Part shown: positions 21,913 to 32,071 of the stretch, in pieces | How the letters are laid out: the number at the start of each line of letters is the position of its first letter | Numbering within the stretch: position 1 is the stretch's first letter | The notes under the pieces: model-generated | Databases searched by the model: none | What the model was told of the DNA's origin: nothing | The model's input: only the letters and a program-made list of their open reading frames with translations | Program-made: the position numbers and the translations under genes | Assembly (NCBI GenBank): GCA_039704465.1 | Contig: JASFAU010000011.1 | Span: 1,196,734-1,260,733, forward strand | DNA: 64,000 nucleotides | Source: Plasmodiophora brassicae | Taxonomy: Eukaryota; Endomyxa; Phytomyxea; Plasmodiophorida; Plasmodiophoridae | Direction of reading: 5' to 3'

Positions 21913-22578
21913 CTAAAGGACAATGTCATCAGATAGGTCTTCGCGACATACGTTGATTTCCCGCCCGCGTAGATGTGCAGGTTTGCCATGCGAAGGTGGG
22001 ACAATGGTGATGTCCACGATCGCTGTGGCGACAATTGTTGTCGTAGCCCCGATCGTTGCAAGTTTCGCCTCCGTTGGATGGTCGAACACTTTGACTGGGA
22101 CATGCTGGATGGCTTGAATCCGTAGCAGTTGCGATTGCGAAATGACGGTCTTCGTCGCACCACTATCGGCTTCGAATGGAAGGTCGAGCGAGTTCTGGAA
22201 GCGAAGTCTCATAGGGGACGGTGGTGTTGACGGCGACGGCGGGCCCATGCGCTTTGCCGTGTCTGCGTTGCCCTTACTCTCCTCCTTCTCTTTGCGCTCT
22301 TTCTGGAACTTTTCAATGGCAGCTTTGCGTTCTCCTTGAGTTGCCTTCGGGCACACTTGGACCCAGTGCTGCTCCTTGCAGATTAGGCAACCTGCCTTTG
22401 GAGGATCCTTACCTTCGAAACGTTTTCGGATGTGCTCGGGGATGTCCCTCGATTCGTCTTTCGTTTGCGATGTGGACGATTGAGCTGTCTTCAGTCCGAT
22501 CGGATTTGTCGGATGCTTGCCGCCATTCCTATTCGGAGCAACAACGTCCTTACCTTTCTTACCTGCAGGTGGGGACAT
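21913..22578 (-). CDS. Gypsy nucleocapsid zinc knuckle and aspartic protease ORF
   Basis: A 221-residue frame. A Cys-rich knuckle CLICKEQHWVQVCP (C-x2-C-x3-H-x4-C) is followed by a Lys/Glu-rich linker and a retropepsin core with the catalytic triad sequence DSGATKT. The frame ends at a stop just before the pol frame begins. Its upstream end overlaps the gag frame by about 90 bp in another phase, so both junctions require a frame change or reflect an indel. Confidence 0.85.
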   Translation of the reverse strand: MSPPAGKKGKDVVAPNRNGGKHPTNPIGLKTAQSSTSQTKDESRDIPEHIRKRFEGKDPPKAGCLICKEQHWVQVCPKATQGERKAAIEKFQKERKEKEESKGNADTAKRMGPPSPSTPPSPMRLRFQNSLDLPFEADSGATKTVISQSQLLRIQAIQHVPVKVFDHPTEAKLATIGATTTIVATAIVDITIVPPSHGKPAHLRGREINVCREDLSDDIVL

Positions 22579-23374
22579 GGTCTGCGCTGGAGACTTCTTC
22601 TTCTCAGCTTGCAGCGGAAGTGTTTGTCCTGCTCTTTGGCAAGACGGTCGACGAGGTCGAAGAATTTGAGCTCGTCCTTCTCAGCGTCCCTGCACCCTCC
22701 GAACTCGATCGCGCGTTCGACTAGAACCGCAAGGTCAGTGGGACGGATACCTCCGCGTAATACCTTGATCTTGCGCTTGGTTCCTTTCGTTCCTTTGGCG
22801 TATGTGTCTTGTAGCCCATAGTCGTCGATTAGCTCATCGAACTTGGCGAAGAAAGACGTGACACGTTCCTCAATACTCTTGATTGACAGGTTCATGACCA
22901 CTGTCTTCGTGAGAAGCGCCTTGATGTCTGTCGAACTCTCGACATCAGCCTCCCTGCGTTGGACTGACCTCAAGTAGCTCATGATGTCGCCATCCGTGAT
23001 CGTGCTGGCGGGTTGACGTAGGCGATATTTCGACATCCCTCTGAGGACGTCCTCGGTAATGCATGACTTCACCGTTGGCGGATGAATATCCTCCTTGTAG
23101 ATCAGTCGGCGCTGTTAACGATCTCGACGTGTTTCCTATATTTCTTGAGGAAATCGTTAATTCCGTCCTTGGCCGTAAGGCTCAGGGTACGTAGGATGGG
23201 CGGTTTCAAAGGCATAAAGATCGGGCTCTTACCGTGCAGGTTTGTTGACTGAAGCCCTCGATCGATTTCGTCATCTGTCGACGATTCATGCTCCTTGGCC
23301 TCGGCGTCGGAGTTGGTCCTGGCGTCGTCCTCCATCTGTAGACGAACGGGCGCTCTGCGGCCACCTCCTGCCAT
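22491..23374 (-). CDS. Gypsy gag-like region, broken into two frames
   Basis: Begins MAGGGRRAPVRLQMEDD 44 bp inside the 5' LTR. The first frame stops at 23102. A second frame covering 22491-23072 continues the capsid-like helical protein (MSYLRSVQRREADVE, FDELIDDYGLQDTYAKG). A gag-like sequence is expected to be continuous, so one base appears lost or gained near 23100. The element's LTRs are identical, which argues that the break is recent, a sequence error, or a real recoding site. Confidence 0.75.
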
Positions 23375-23417
23375 TAAGTGAGTTCGTTTGCTTGGGGCTC
23401 TTTGCGCAAGAAGCTTC

Positions 23418-23614
23418 TGTGCTAACGCCGCCGCTGCCCACTACGGGGGCGGTCGGTCGCAAGAGTCGGCGCCTGGTGATATAACGAACTGATGTATTTG
23501 GACAGGATCGTCACAGCAAGGGCCGCTGCGGGGTCGAGTACGGTCATGATCATGTGACCGGGTGGCAGCAGCATCTGAGCAGCATCATCTGAGTACTGGT
23601 ACTCTGGATGAACA
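23418..23614 (-). repeat. 5' LTR (197 bp)
   Basis: Starts TGTGCTAACG and ends GGATGAACA on the plus strand. It is followed by ATATA (23615-23619), the target duplication. It would contain the element's promoter. Confidence 0.95.
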
Positions 23615-26600
23615 ATATACATGGAGTACTTAAAGTCCTGAAGCTCCAGCTTGAAAAAGAAACTGGGGACATCGTCGACAGGCTTAAAGCAGGTATTTCG
23701 TTTGTACACTGTGGCGATGAAACGCTTAATGCTTACCTGCCCCAGGTCACATGTGGATAACAGCGCCAAACCCTGTCGTCGCCTGTCATCGCAGAGGCCT
23801 TCGCCCCGACCACTTTTACAAACCGGACATCTTTTGTTGGCTGCCCAAGCTATACTTTCCCGAGCTTCAGCTCCGATGCCCGCACTGCGGGACGACAGGC
23901 TTCCACGTTAAGAACGGCTATGCGTCTAAGTAAGGGAATCGTTTTCTTTGTCGTCGGTATTGCTAATGGCGTCCTTCCAGTCCGGAGGTACGCCGTGTTC
24001 GCGGACTTCGAAACATGTTCTACGTGTTTACCAACGTCTTGAAATGCGAACAATGCCGTTCGTCCTTCTATGCGACGCATCCTGACGTCATTGCGCACAT
24101 GCCCATGGCGTTCAACAACGAACTGGTTCTCCCATTCGTGTTGACTGAATCATGCGGCCTTGATGCGGCGGTGGTTTGGTTAATGCCATCATTGTTTAAT
24201 GACGGCACTACTCCAGAATCTTTGAGTAGAACCATTGACGAAGCGTACAAGGAAAGGCGTGATCTCCTGCATGCGACCTACAATGCTTTGTGCGACTACT
24301 ATTCGCCGAAAGATGGATCTATTGCTCTCGGATACAAAACGCCTGCCCAGTTCGACCCCAACATTATTGACGTGAATGCTCCGTCAGCGGCTCATCTGGC
24401 GTCCGTCTTTCGCCGTCAAACTTTGCTACAAAAGTCGTATATAACCGTCGACGCGCTTCGACGATCGGCATCGTCGCTGGCCTACGATTTTTCGCACAAG
24501 GTTCCGCGAATGATGGCCAAGCTCGCTGGCAACCGTATGTTCGATAGCTTATTTCAGGTATGATGCCGTTGATATCACAATGTTTCCTATATAGTGCTGA
24601 CAACTCTAAAAGGCGACGAATGAATTCAGCGAGATCGTGATGTTCTTTTTTTGTGTTGGCACTGGATTTGACCAGGTCGCCGTATCTCGGACATTGTGTG
24701 AAATGTTGCCTGTCAATCTCATGCTATGTATCCAGGTCAAACCCGGAATAAAACAGTGGCTACACGTTCGAGACCTTCTTGGGCAGCCCAAGCCAAACGT
24801 CGTTTTCACGGACAAGGTGCGTTTACTCGTAACGTGTAATCAGCTGATGATCTAATCGTATGCTACAGTGTTGTGAAGATCAGTCTCTCATCAAAGAGTG
24901 TTTCCCTTACTTTGCAGACCACGAATCGGTACCACGTGCAGCTCATCCGACGCTGACATTGCCGCGTCGTGCGCGTGTTATTTCGCATGAGGAGCCTGCC
25001 AACGCGGTGGCCTCAACCTGGATGGACAAGGCTCAGCAATCCCGTCGACCGTTTGCTGCCGGCGTGGATTGCGAATGGACATCCTCTGCAGGGCAGAGAA
25101 CCAAGGTGGCGACGCTGCAGGTGGCTGTCGAGGGCGAGGACACTGTGTACATCTTTCACCTTTCGCAGATGCGAAAGCGTCCCCGGATGTTGAAACGATT
25201 TCTGGAGTGCCCGACTGTCATCAAGGCGGGTCGGTCAATCGGAATTGACAAGAAGTACCTGGCCGAAGATTACCAGTTAGTTGTTGAATCGCATGACGAA
25301 GCACTGAGCAACTCTTGGGTCGAGCTGGCCGCCATGGCGACACGCCTGGAGGCTGCTCCGCCTCGATCCAGTCTTGCGAAGCTGGTAGAAAATGTCCTCG
25401 CCCGCAATTTGCCCAAACCGCAACACATCCGGTGCTCGCAGTGGACCGCGGATAAGCTGTCTGATGACCAAGTATGCGCTTTGTACCTAACACATTATTG
25501 TTTATGGCTGACTACTTTCGTACAGGTCGAGTATGCGGCCCTGGACGCTTACGCTGGTCTCATGGTGTACTTGCGTCTGGCCGCGAAACCAGATCCATCT
25601 GTTCGCCTTGCAGCCATGGATTCGCCTCAAGCTGAAGCTGGTGCACCCACCCCGCTACCTGGTATGCCCGTTGAGCTGTTGGCTGGGCACACTGTGGCTG
25701 CGATGGGCAAGATATCTACATGCCACATGCAGTTTTGGGAAAAAACGAAAGTCACAAAGTCTCGTATTGTCATTGTCGTTGAAAAGGTCGACAGGCGTCT
25801 CTTCGGAAGTAACGAATTACATACTAAGGTTGCCGTATGTTAGGTACTGGCAACCGCCGCTGTTTCCAGGTACCCGCGTGGTGCCGGCTGTTCGCTTGAA
25901 TCGTTTGGGCCGTGTCCGTTCACGCTTTTGGTAGACGTCGCATCGCTCCGACCGCGTCTAGGTATTGTATTTCGTGATCATGACAATTTGCCTGAGAATT
26001 TCTGACCTCACAACTTCAGCTGTCGAGCGCGAGTTTGAACCCAATATCGCAGATCAAGGAGATTCTACCGCAGACGGAGGTGGCTCTACCGCCGACGGCG
26101 ATTGTTGTGATTGTAAGCAAATTCAACCGTTGTCGCTTGTGCGCCACTTTAATTACATTTACAGTGCCCGAGAAACGCTACGATGAACCTGTTCGATGCT
26201 GTCTCCAAGATGTCTTTCATTTGATGAAGCGCATCAAGGTCAAAAAGGCGCACCCGTTTTATTCCCCGTACGTTATCGCGCTCAGCGATGCGTTCTTTAT
26301 CTGGGATTCGAGCGATCTGAATAAGGTACGTGGCGTATTGCTCTGTCCGGGCTGTCATGGTGAACATTTCGTTAGGTGGCTGATAGCCTGCGAAAACGTG
26401 GTGAAGACCCTGTACATTGGAAGATTTTCCGCCGGGATTATTTTCTTCGGCGTGTTCGTCGGCGAATACCTGTGCCAAGTGTTCTCCGGGCAAGGATCCT
26501 CGCAGTGTGCGACTATTTCTCAAAGCTACTGGATCACAACGGTACGTCTTCGTGTGCACCACATTATTTGCACCTTACCCCATTTTCAGGCGTTCCGTTG

Positions 26601-28364
26601 TTCGACGAAAAATGCCACAAAGATTTAGAGAATCTTCTAGAGCATATTGATAAGGGTTGCTGTAGCGACCCTGATGGGGAGGGTTACCCTTTCTATCAAG
26701 AAATCGGAGTCGACAAGGATGGACTTGTGATATACCGGTGCTCACGCGGGACGAATTGCTGTGAAAGCAATCATCGAGTTCTTAAAAAGAAATTCGGGTC
26801 GATGAATGCAGGTATTGCGCTGACTGAAGCACTAATGCTACAGCATGTACTACGGACGAACATACGTGCGGCAGAGAAGAATAGGCCTGGTCATTATATT
26901 ATCGGGCATTTCAAGCCCTGGCTCGTATGTCGGTCCACTCGTTATTGCCATGCCCATGCTCATCAGCGCTCCTAGGTCGACTTGATAAATTTCTTCGGGA
27001 AGAGGGTATGGGGGACGGAACCTCGACCTGAGGTGCCCTCTTCCTTGGATTGGCAATGGGACAAATTGCTGCCGCATTCATCGTTATTTCACTTTGGTGG
27101 GCAAATTGAGCAAGCCAAGAGGTTCGTTCATTGATTTTCTTCTCATCTATGTAGTTAACGCTACCGTTAGGGGATCTCCACATCGTGCTTTGTCGGGCGA
27201 TAAGAAATACCTTGCGTTTTGCCAAGGTGCCCGCCTTCCCTACCTTCCTCTTCACACAGAACAGGAGAAGCAACTCTACGTCTCTGTCCTGTCGAATTAT
27301 GTTCGCAATCACGGCGGCAGCTCAATTGATTTCGATATGCTGGCTGATACCTGGAATTATACCGTTCTTCAAGTCTGGGATCACTACGACAGTAGTGCCG
27401 CAACCGACAAGAGTGACCGGGAGCAGGGAAGAATTGACCAGTCGTCGACATTGCATGAAACAGATTGCGACCGGGATTGGGCGCACCCAAACGTGTTTAT
27501 GAAGTTTGCAGTTCATATGAAACGGTATGCAAACGGCAGTCATCGCAGATTCGAATATGTAATCTTATCGGGTGCATGCAGATATCACGACGAGCTCGCA
27601 GGCAAAGTGGATGACCGTCATATTCGGCGCGGTTCTGCAGAACAAACTCGAGCGCTCATGAATATCCTTTGGGTCGACTGTACCGCAAACATGTCGAATG
27701 ATCGTCAAAGGCATGGCGCCGCAGTACCTGAAATCTCTCTTGAGCACCTCGTGCGCACTGTATAATCGGATGTGTTACCATCTACTTATTGTTCGTCCCG
27801 TAGGGACCGGAGTCCTCGTGCCACGACATATCCGTTGATCAGCCGGCGTCAATTACTGCATCCCTTCCAGCGCAGCCCGAGCAAGTAACCGATCCAACGA
27901 TCGGGCTGCCTGATGATTGTGACGTTACAACGAATCCGGCTGGCGTCGATCCTGACGCAGAAAGCAATCTCCCGGTTTGCCATTGTTATGTCTCACAATG
28001 TGTAATTATTATCTGACTGTAGTTTCTACTGTAACAGAGAGTTAGCGTCCTCCCAGGACTAGCGCTATTGCCGTCGCCAGCTCTCGACCAACGGGAAGTT
28101 GTTGCTGGCGAAACACGGAAACGGCGTCGTGCGAAAGTGTCTGCGGATCAAAGACGCTGCCGATCAGTCAAGCAGTGGTATCGAACGGACGAAGCCGATG
28201 ACGACGAGGATCTCCTATGTGGGAAGATGGGCTGTCCGGGCGTCCATAACCGTCGACATTGCGCAAATGACGATCCGTCCTCTTGGATTACCAGAAAATC
28301 GGATAAGGCATTGCGGTATCTCAAAGACACTGAAACGCGGGCCAAACGAAAGCAGCTGCTGTAA
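23615..28364 (+). CDS. Transposase-like protein with zinc-ribbon region, integrase-fold core and DEDD 3'-5' exonuclease (3' part of split gene)
   Basis: About twelve short exons. Order of parts: HFYKPDIFCWLPKLYF with CPHCG, then LKCEQCRSSF (two CxxC pairs, about 24070), resembling the DUF6729 zinc-ribbon region as I recall that family. Next is MFFFCVGTGFDQVAVSRTL..VVFTDKCCEDQ (24637-24890), a beta-strand plus TD motif like a DDE transposase. A WRN-type exonuclease follows at 25050-25600: GVDCEW (motif I, D-x-E), IKAGRSIGIDKKYL (motif II) and EYAALDAYAGL (motif III, Y-x4-D). After it come DVFHLMKRIKVKKAH, RRVRRRIPVPSVLRARI and YRCSRGTNCCESNHRVLKKKFG, then GARLPYLPLHTEQEKQLY. The last exon has a KRRRAK patch, CGKMGCPGVH and the stop near 28364. 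The exonuclease sits between halves of the transposase-like part. The Gypsy insertion upstream probably inactivates this copy. Confidence 0.7.
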
Positions 28365-28611
28365 ATTTGTACAGTACATGAATAAATGTTCGAATGCCAC
28401 GTTCATCGTTTCGAGATATTTGATTGAAGATCGGCTCGACGCGATCCATTGAAATCAGGGTCACAAGGAGGCGACGTCGCGTTCGCGTGTTACCGACTTC
28501 GGACTCTCGTGCTATGACTATGCCATTGGGAGGGCGCGAGAATCGAAACGGCGGCAGCAACCGCGATTCAGGGTGAGTGTGGCTTCTTCAGTGGGCGCAG
28601 TGCGCGCAGCC

Positions 28612-28635
28612 CAGTCGAACGACAAGTCGAACGAC
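28612..28635 (-). repeat. Right 24-bp inverted repeat of candidate transposon
   Basis: Exact reverse complement of 17248-17271. It lies about 250 bp beyond the stop codon of the transposase-like gene. Confidence 0.75.
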
Positions 28636-29267
28636 ACCTTGGGTTCAAACAGGCGGGAGAGATGACCAATAGGATTGCAGATAGGGACATTTAGAGCCCG
28701 GGAGAGCATTGGGGCGCGCAGTCGCAGGGGCCCGCAGACCCAGAGGCCTCCAAAAAATGCTCTGCGCCTTCCGATGCTGCTTGCGTTTGTGAAGAACTAA
28801 TAGCTAACATTGTACGTAAGGACACGACAGTAGTAATTGCTGTTCAATCATTGGATTCTCTCCTCTCCCTCCTTCTCTATCTCTCCTGATTGGACTTTTA
28901 GCCAGCCTGTCCATCCCGGGGGGTAAAAAGTTAGCCAATCAATCTGACTGAACGGGGATTCTTGACCGGGACGGTGGAAACGAGGCATCTTGCCGTCCTC
29001 GGTTTAAAATCATCGGCAATGGTTCAGGTTGAGCACGCTTCCCATCCATTGGTGCTGATGGACACAACACACACTCGTCAGTCTGGGTCGAATGCCTTGT
29101 TGTCAGCCCCAGCCTGTCCCAATCCCGGTCCCAGTCTCCCCGATGGCCCCAGCTACTGAGGCAGAATAACAGCAGTCGCAACGGAGACTGCCGTTCGGCG
29201 CCGGCTGACGGCAAGGGCTCGTGCAGGGTCGGTGTACACGCGCTTGTTGATGTGGTCTCTTGTATAA

Positions 29268-29496
29268 CTCGTTGCGTGCTACCGATCGCGCATGGGAAGA
29301 CCACCTGCGCCACACTGTTCGCCGCGCCAGACGTCAAATGTTGGCATGTTGCCTCTGCGGACGCCGTTGAGGTCGTCGGCGACTGAGGATCACACGCGAA
29401 GCAAAGTGCCCAACGACAATGACACGTGCTGAAAGGCTCGTTGCGTGCTACCGATCGCGTATAGGAAGACCACCTGCGTCACACTTCTCGCGGCGC
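29268..29496 (+). repeat. Duplicated segment of about 60 bp
   Basis: Copies at about 29268-29327 and 29437-29496, 169 bp apart. Both begin CTCGTTGCGTGCTACCGATC and continue with GGAAGACCACCTGCG; roughly 90 percent identical. Confidence 0.7.
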
Positions 29497-30229
29497 CACC
29501 GCGCCCCGCTCGGTGTTCACCTGCCTCCTAACCGTTCCCTGCCGCCTGACGGCAGCATGACATACGCTTTCTCTTCCTACTTCGACATTGACTGCTTGTA
29601 CTGGACGGGTCAGGTTGTCGAGATATGCCTCCAGGTTGGCGGCCGGTCGTCGACAGCAGGCAGACGTTCGCATGTCGAGCGTCTGCAGCTGGCACTGGGC
29701 GCCACTGCCGTCCTGGACGTCCTGCAGGATAAGCATCCAACGGGACGTGTTGTGGGCACAATGGGTCCGAGAACGCGGCGGCCGTTGCCCAGGGCGGCGT
29801 ATAGTGGTCAAATGGGCATGCGGGCCTGTGCCCATTGTCGGCGGCGACGTCGGCTTAGGTTCAGGCAGAGTGGGCAAGCACGTCATTGCAGCGACGACCT
29901 GCGTCGTGCGACGCTAAGCACAGCGGCATGACGGACGGCTGCGAGGACGACACTTGCAGCGGGCGGGGCTCGCCACATGGTAGCGCTTTTTAGACTTCGG
30001 ACCAGTCCTCGGTCTAATGACCGACCATTAGGAGCAAACTGTGCATAGCACAGAGGACGAATTGCGTTGCGTTCCCGAACGGATAAACCAATCCAGTGGT
30101 GTACGTGGCCTCTTCAAGCTCGGTTTGCTGATCTTCGGATACGCCTTCATTGGAGAAACTGCCGGGCGTCGGTTCCATGCGTCGCAAGGTGTCCGAATCC
30201 GTTTTTAAGAGAGACTCTAAATTGTACAC

Positions 30230-30405
30230 GCAGGGGATCCAATTCGGCAGATGGTTGCAGGCAGTCCAACCCGGCAGGACGCGGCAGGGGATCCGGCTCA
30301 GAACGCATCGGCTGGCAACCCAATTGGGTACGCGCCGCCAGGCAATCCAGATCGGCAGCCACCGGCTGGCAGCCCAGTTCGGCGGCCACCGGCAACTGCC
30401 TCCGC
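30230..30405 (+). repeat. Degenerate 27-bp minisatellite, about six units
   Basis: In one frame the units read QAVQPGRTR, QGIRLRTHR, LATQLGTRR, QAIQIGSHR, LAAQFGGHR, i.e. a nine-residue period. All three plus frames and the minus frames stay open through it, so coding cannot be assigned. Confidence 0.6.
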
Positions 30406-30825
30406 GAAGGTAAAGGAGAACTACTCGCCGCTGGATCGCGACGACTGCCTTCTGTTTACGAACAAGGCAGTCGTTCCAGCGACCTTCCTGGCTTCGCCAT
30501 CTCAGTCGGCGACGGCGACCGCGCGCTACATACATACGGCAGGTAATCGGTCGGGGACCGGCCGGAACGTGTCCTGTTCCTGCTGTACACGAACCAGGCT
30601 GATACAGACTCATTACGGTACACAATGTATCTCACATCTACCGTAGGTAACATTGCAGAGGACGACACACCGACTCTGCGGTACGCCCTCGCAGCCACGC
30701 CACGACCTGCGCCACGGTATAGCAGTGTTACCGGCCTGCGGCAAAACATGCCGCAAAACACGCCGCTCCGGAGCGCGGGGAGGCTCCCGTTGCCCTGTCT
30801 GTTCTTCCCGCACGTGATCGCGAAT

Positions 30826-31740
30826 TTATTTGGCTGGATGCATATCGTTCCAGTTGCTAACAGCGAAGCGGACGCCGGCTCGGATGGTGTTCCACTCGGC
30901 GAACGCAATGTCGATGAGCTCCTCGGTGACGTAGTCGATAAACGAGGGGCGGTCGACGACGGCCGTCGGGAGTTCCTGTCGCAGCAGCGACTCGAACGCG
31001 CTTCGATCTGTCTCCAGGAGCTGTACATCGGGGTGCCGCGCCGTGTGCTCAGAAACGACACGCATTGAGATTTCGCTGGCCAGGTCAGGTTCGACGACGA
31101 CGTTGACTTTGGACGGGGGTGCGACCACGAATTCACTCGGATGCAACTTGACGAAGGCGCTGCGTTCCAACTCGCCCCGGTGCAGGGCGTCCAGAATGAC
31201 TGTGGCCAGGGATAATGCCAGCGACCCCGTCCATATGACGCAGGATGCCGCCGTGGACACGCTTCGTTCGCTGCAGATCGCGATCGCGACCGCACTGGAA
31301 ATAAGGAGGACATGGATCACAGATTGCGACTTGGCGGCCCGACGACCGGGCACGAGGTTTGATACGACCCAGAACGCAGCTGATGAAAGTATAACCAGGA
31401 GTATGGCCTGTACGGCAACGACAGGGCCGATCGATGCCGCGTTCGAACCGTACAGGGCGTTAAGAAGGACCTGGAGCATGGTCGGTATGGTTACGATCAT
31501 GGATGCCCAATGTGAAACGCCCTGGACTCGGCGCAGTTGGAGCTGATCCGGCAGCGTACGAACTAGCATGAGTCCACATTGCACGACCAGGGCGCCGGCA
31601 ACGATCCAGGAGAACGGCGACGCAGGGAACGACTGCACCAGAGCCGACGGGCGCCAGTCATGATCTCTAGCGAACGCCAGCAACGCGTCTGGAAGCTGCG
31701 GGTTCCGTTCTGACATTGGGAACGAGCCCTGCCGCACCAA
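30826..31740 (-). CDS. Multi-pass membrane protein, PQ-loop-like
   Basis: Single 304-residue exon. Hydrophobic segments include WIVAGALVVQCGLML, IVTIPTMLQVLLNALYG, VVAVQAILLVILSSAAFWVV, VIHVLLISSAVAIAI and CVIWTGSLALSLATVIL. The sequence TLPDQLQLRRVQGVSHWAS followed by a hydrophobic helix and LYG is laid out like a PQ-loop repeat (PQ..x..R...G.S), with PDQ in place of PQ. The C-terminal 110 residues are soluble and end NWNDMHPAK. PQ-loop proteins include lysosomal amino-acid exporters, so a transporter role is plausible but unproven. It lies directly downstream of cystinosin, on the same strand, 331 bp away. The start could also be the second Met at 31716. Confidence 0.65.
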   Translation of the reverse strand: MVRQGSFPMSERNPQLPDALLAFARDHDWRPSALVQSFPASPFSWIVAGALVVQCGLMLVRTLPDQLQLRRVQGVSHWASMIVTIPTMLQVLLNALYGSNAASIGPVVAVQAILLVILSSAAFWVVSNLVPGRRAAKSQSVIHVLLISSAVAIAICSERSVSTAASCVIWTGSLALSLATVILDALHRGELERSAFVKLHPSEFVVAPPSKVNVVVEPDLASEISMRVVSEHTARHPDVQLLETDRSAFESLLRQELPTAVVDRPSFIDYVTEELIDIAFAEWNTIRAGVRFAVSNWNDMHPAK

Positions 31741-32071
31741 ACGCTCGCTGCTGAACTAAGGGCACGCGCGCGCGTCCGACGTTGAATGCTAATCAGGCAC
31801 GCGCTCGCCAGCTGCCATTCCGGTAGGTCAGGTGCACTCGCCAGACGCACAAGCCGCCCAACGCAGAAACGGGAACGTGCGCGGCTGCAGGTCAACCGAA
31901 GTGCGCGACTTGGTGGGGCCGAGCGCTCAGCTCGCCCCGTCATTGCACACGTCGTCTTGTTCCACGGTCACGACCTGTATGCAGGTAGACGGGTTGGAGG
32001 TTGCGGCACACGGGCAAGCTATGAATCTGCAATCCAGAGGGGTATTCCTATAGGGCCAACTTGTACGTTAG

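Larger units (their letters stand above)
18279..23614 (-). mobile_element. Ty3/Gypsy LTR retrotransposon, chromovirus-like
   Basis: A 5336-bp element with 197-bp LTRs, both TG...CA. It is flanked by a 5-bp duplication ATATA (18274-18278 and 23615-23619). Order on the minus strand is gag, zinc knuckle, protease, reverse transcriptase, RNase H, integrase, chromodomain, which is the Ty3/Gypsy order. A purine run (CGGGGAG) immediately precedes the 3' LTR (left copy), as expected for a polypurine tract. No standard TGG-type tRNA primer site follows the 5' LTR. Confidence 0.96.
17248..28635 (+). mobile_element. Candidate DNA transposon carrying a transposase/exonuclease gene (contains a nested Gypsy element)
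   Basis: An exact 24-bp sequence at 17248-17271 recurs in inverted orientation at 28612-28635. Each copy contains GTCGTTCGAC twice, the kind of repeated motif that transposases bind. Between them lies one long plus-strand multi-exon gene whose product has transposase-like and exonuclease domains, plus a 5.3-kb Gypsy insertion. Without the Gypsy element and one copy of its target duplication the unit is about 6.0 kb. The true element ends and host target duplication could not be fixed: the 24-bp repeats may be subterminal. The classification is inference. Confidence 0.55.
28636..30825. other. Accessory spacer without a confident gene
   Basis: Short open frames occur on both strands (for example 29479-29886 and 30014-30625 minus) but none shows a domain, and the overlapping frames are of similar quality. 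The stretch includes a duplicated segment of about 60 bp (29268 and 29437) and a 27-bp-period minisatellite near 30230-30405. It may be eroded transposon or gene remnants. Confidence 0.4.
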
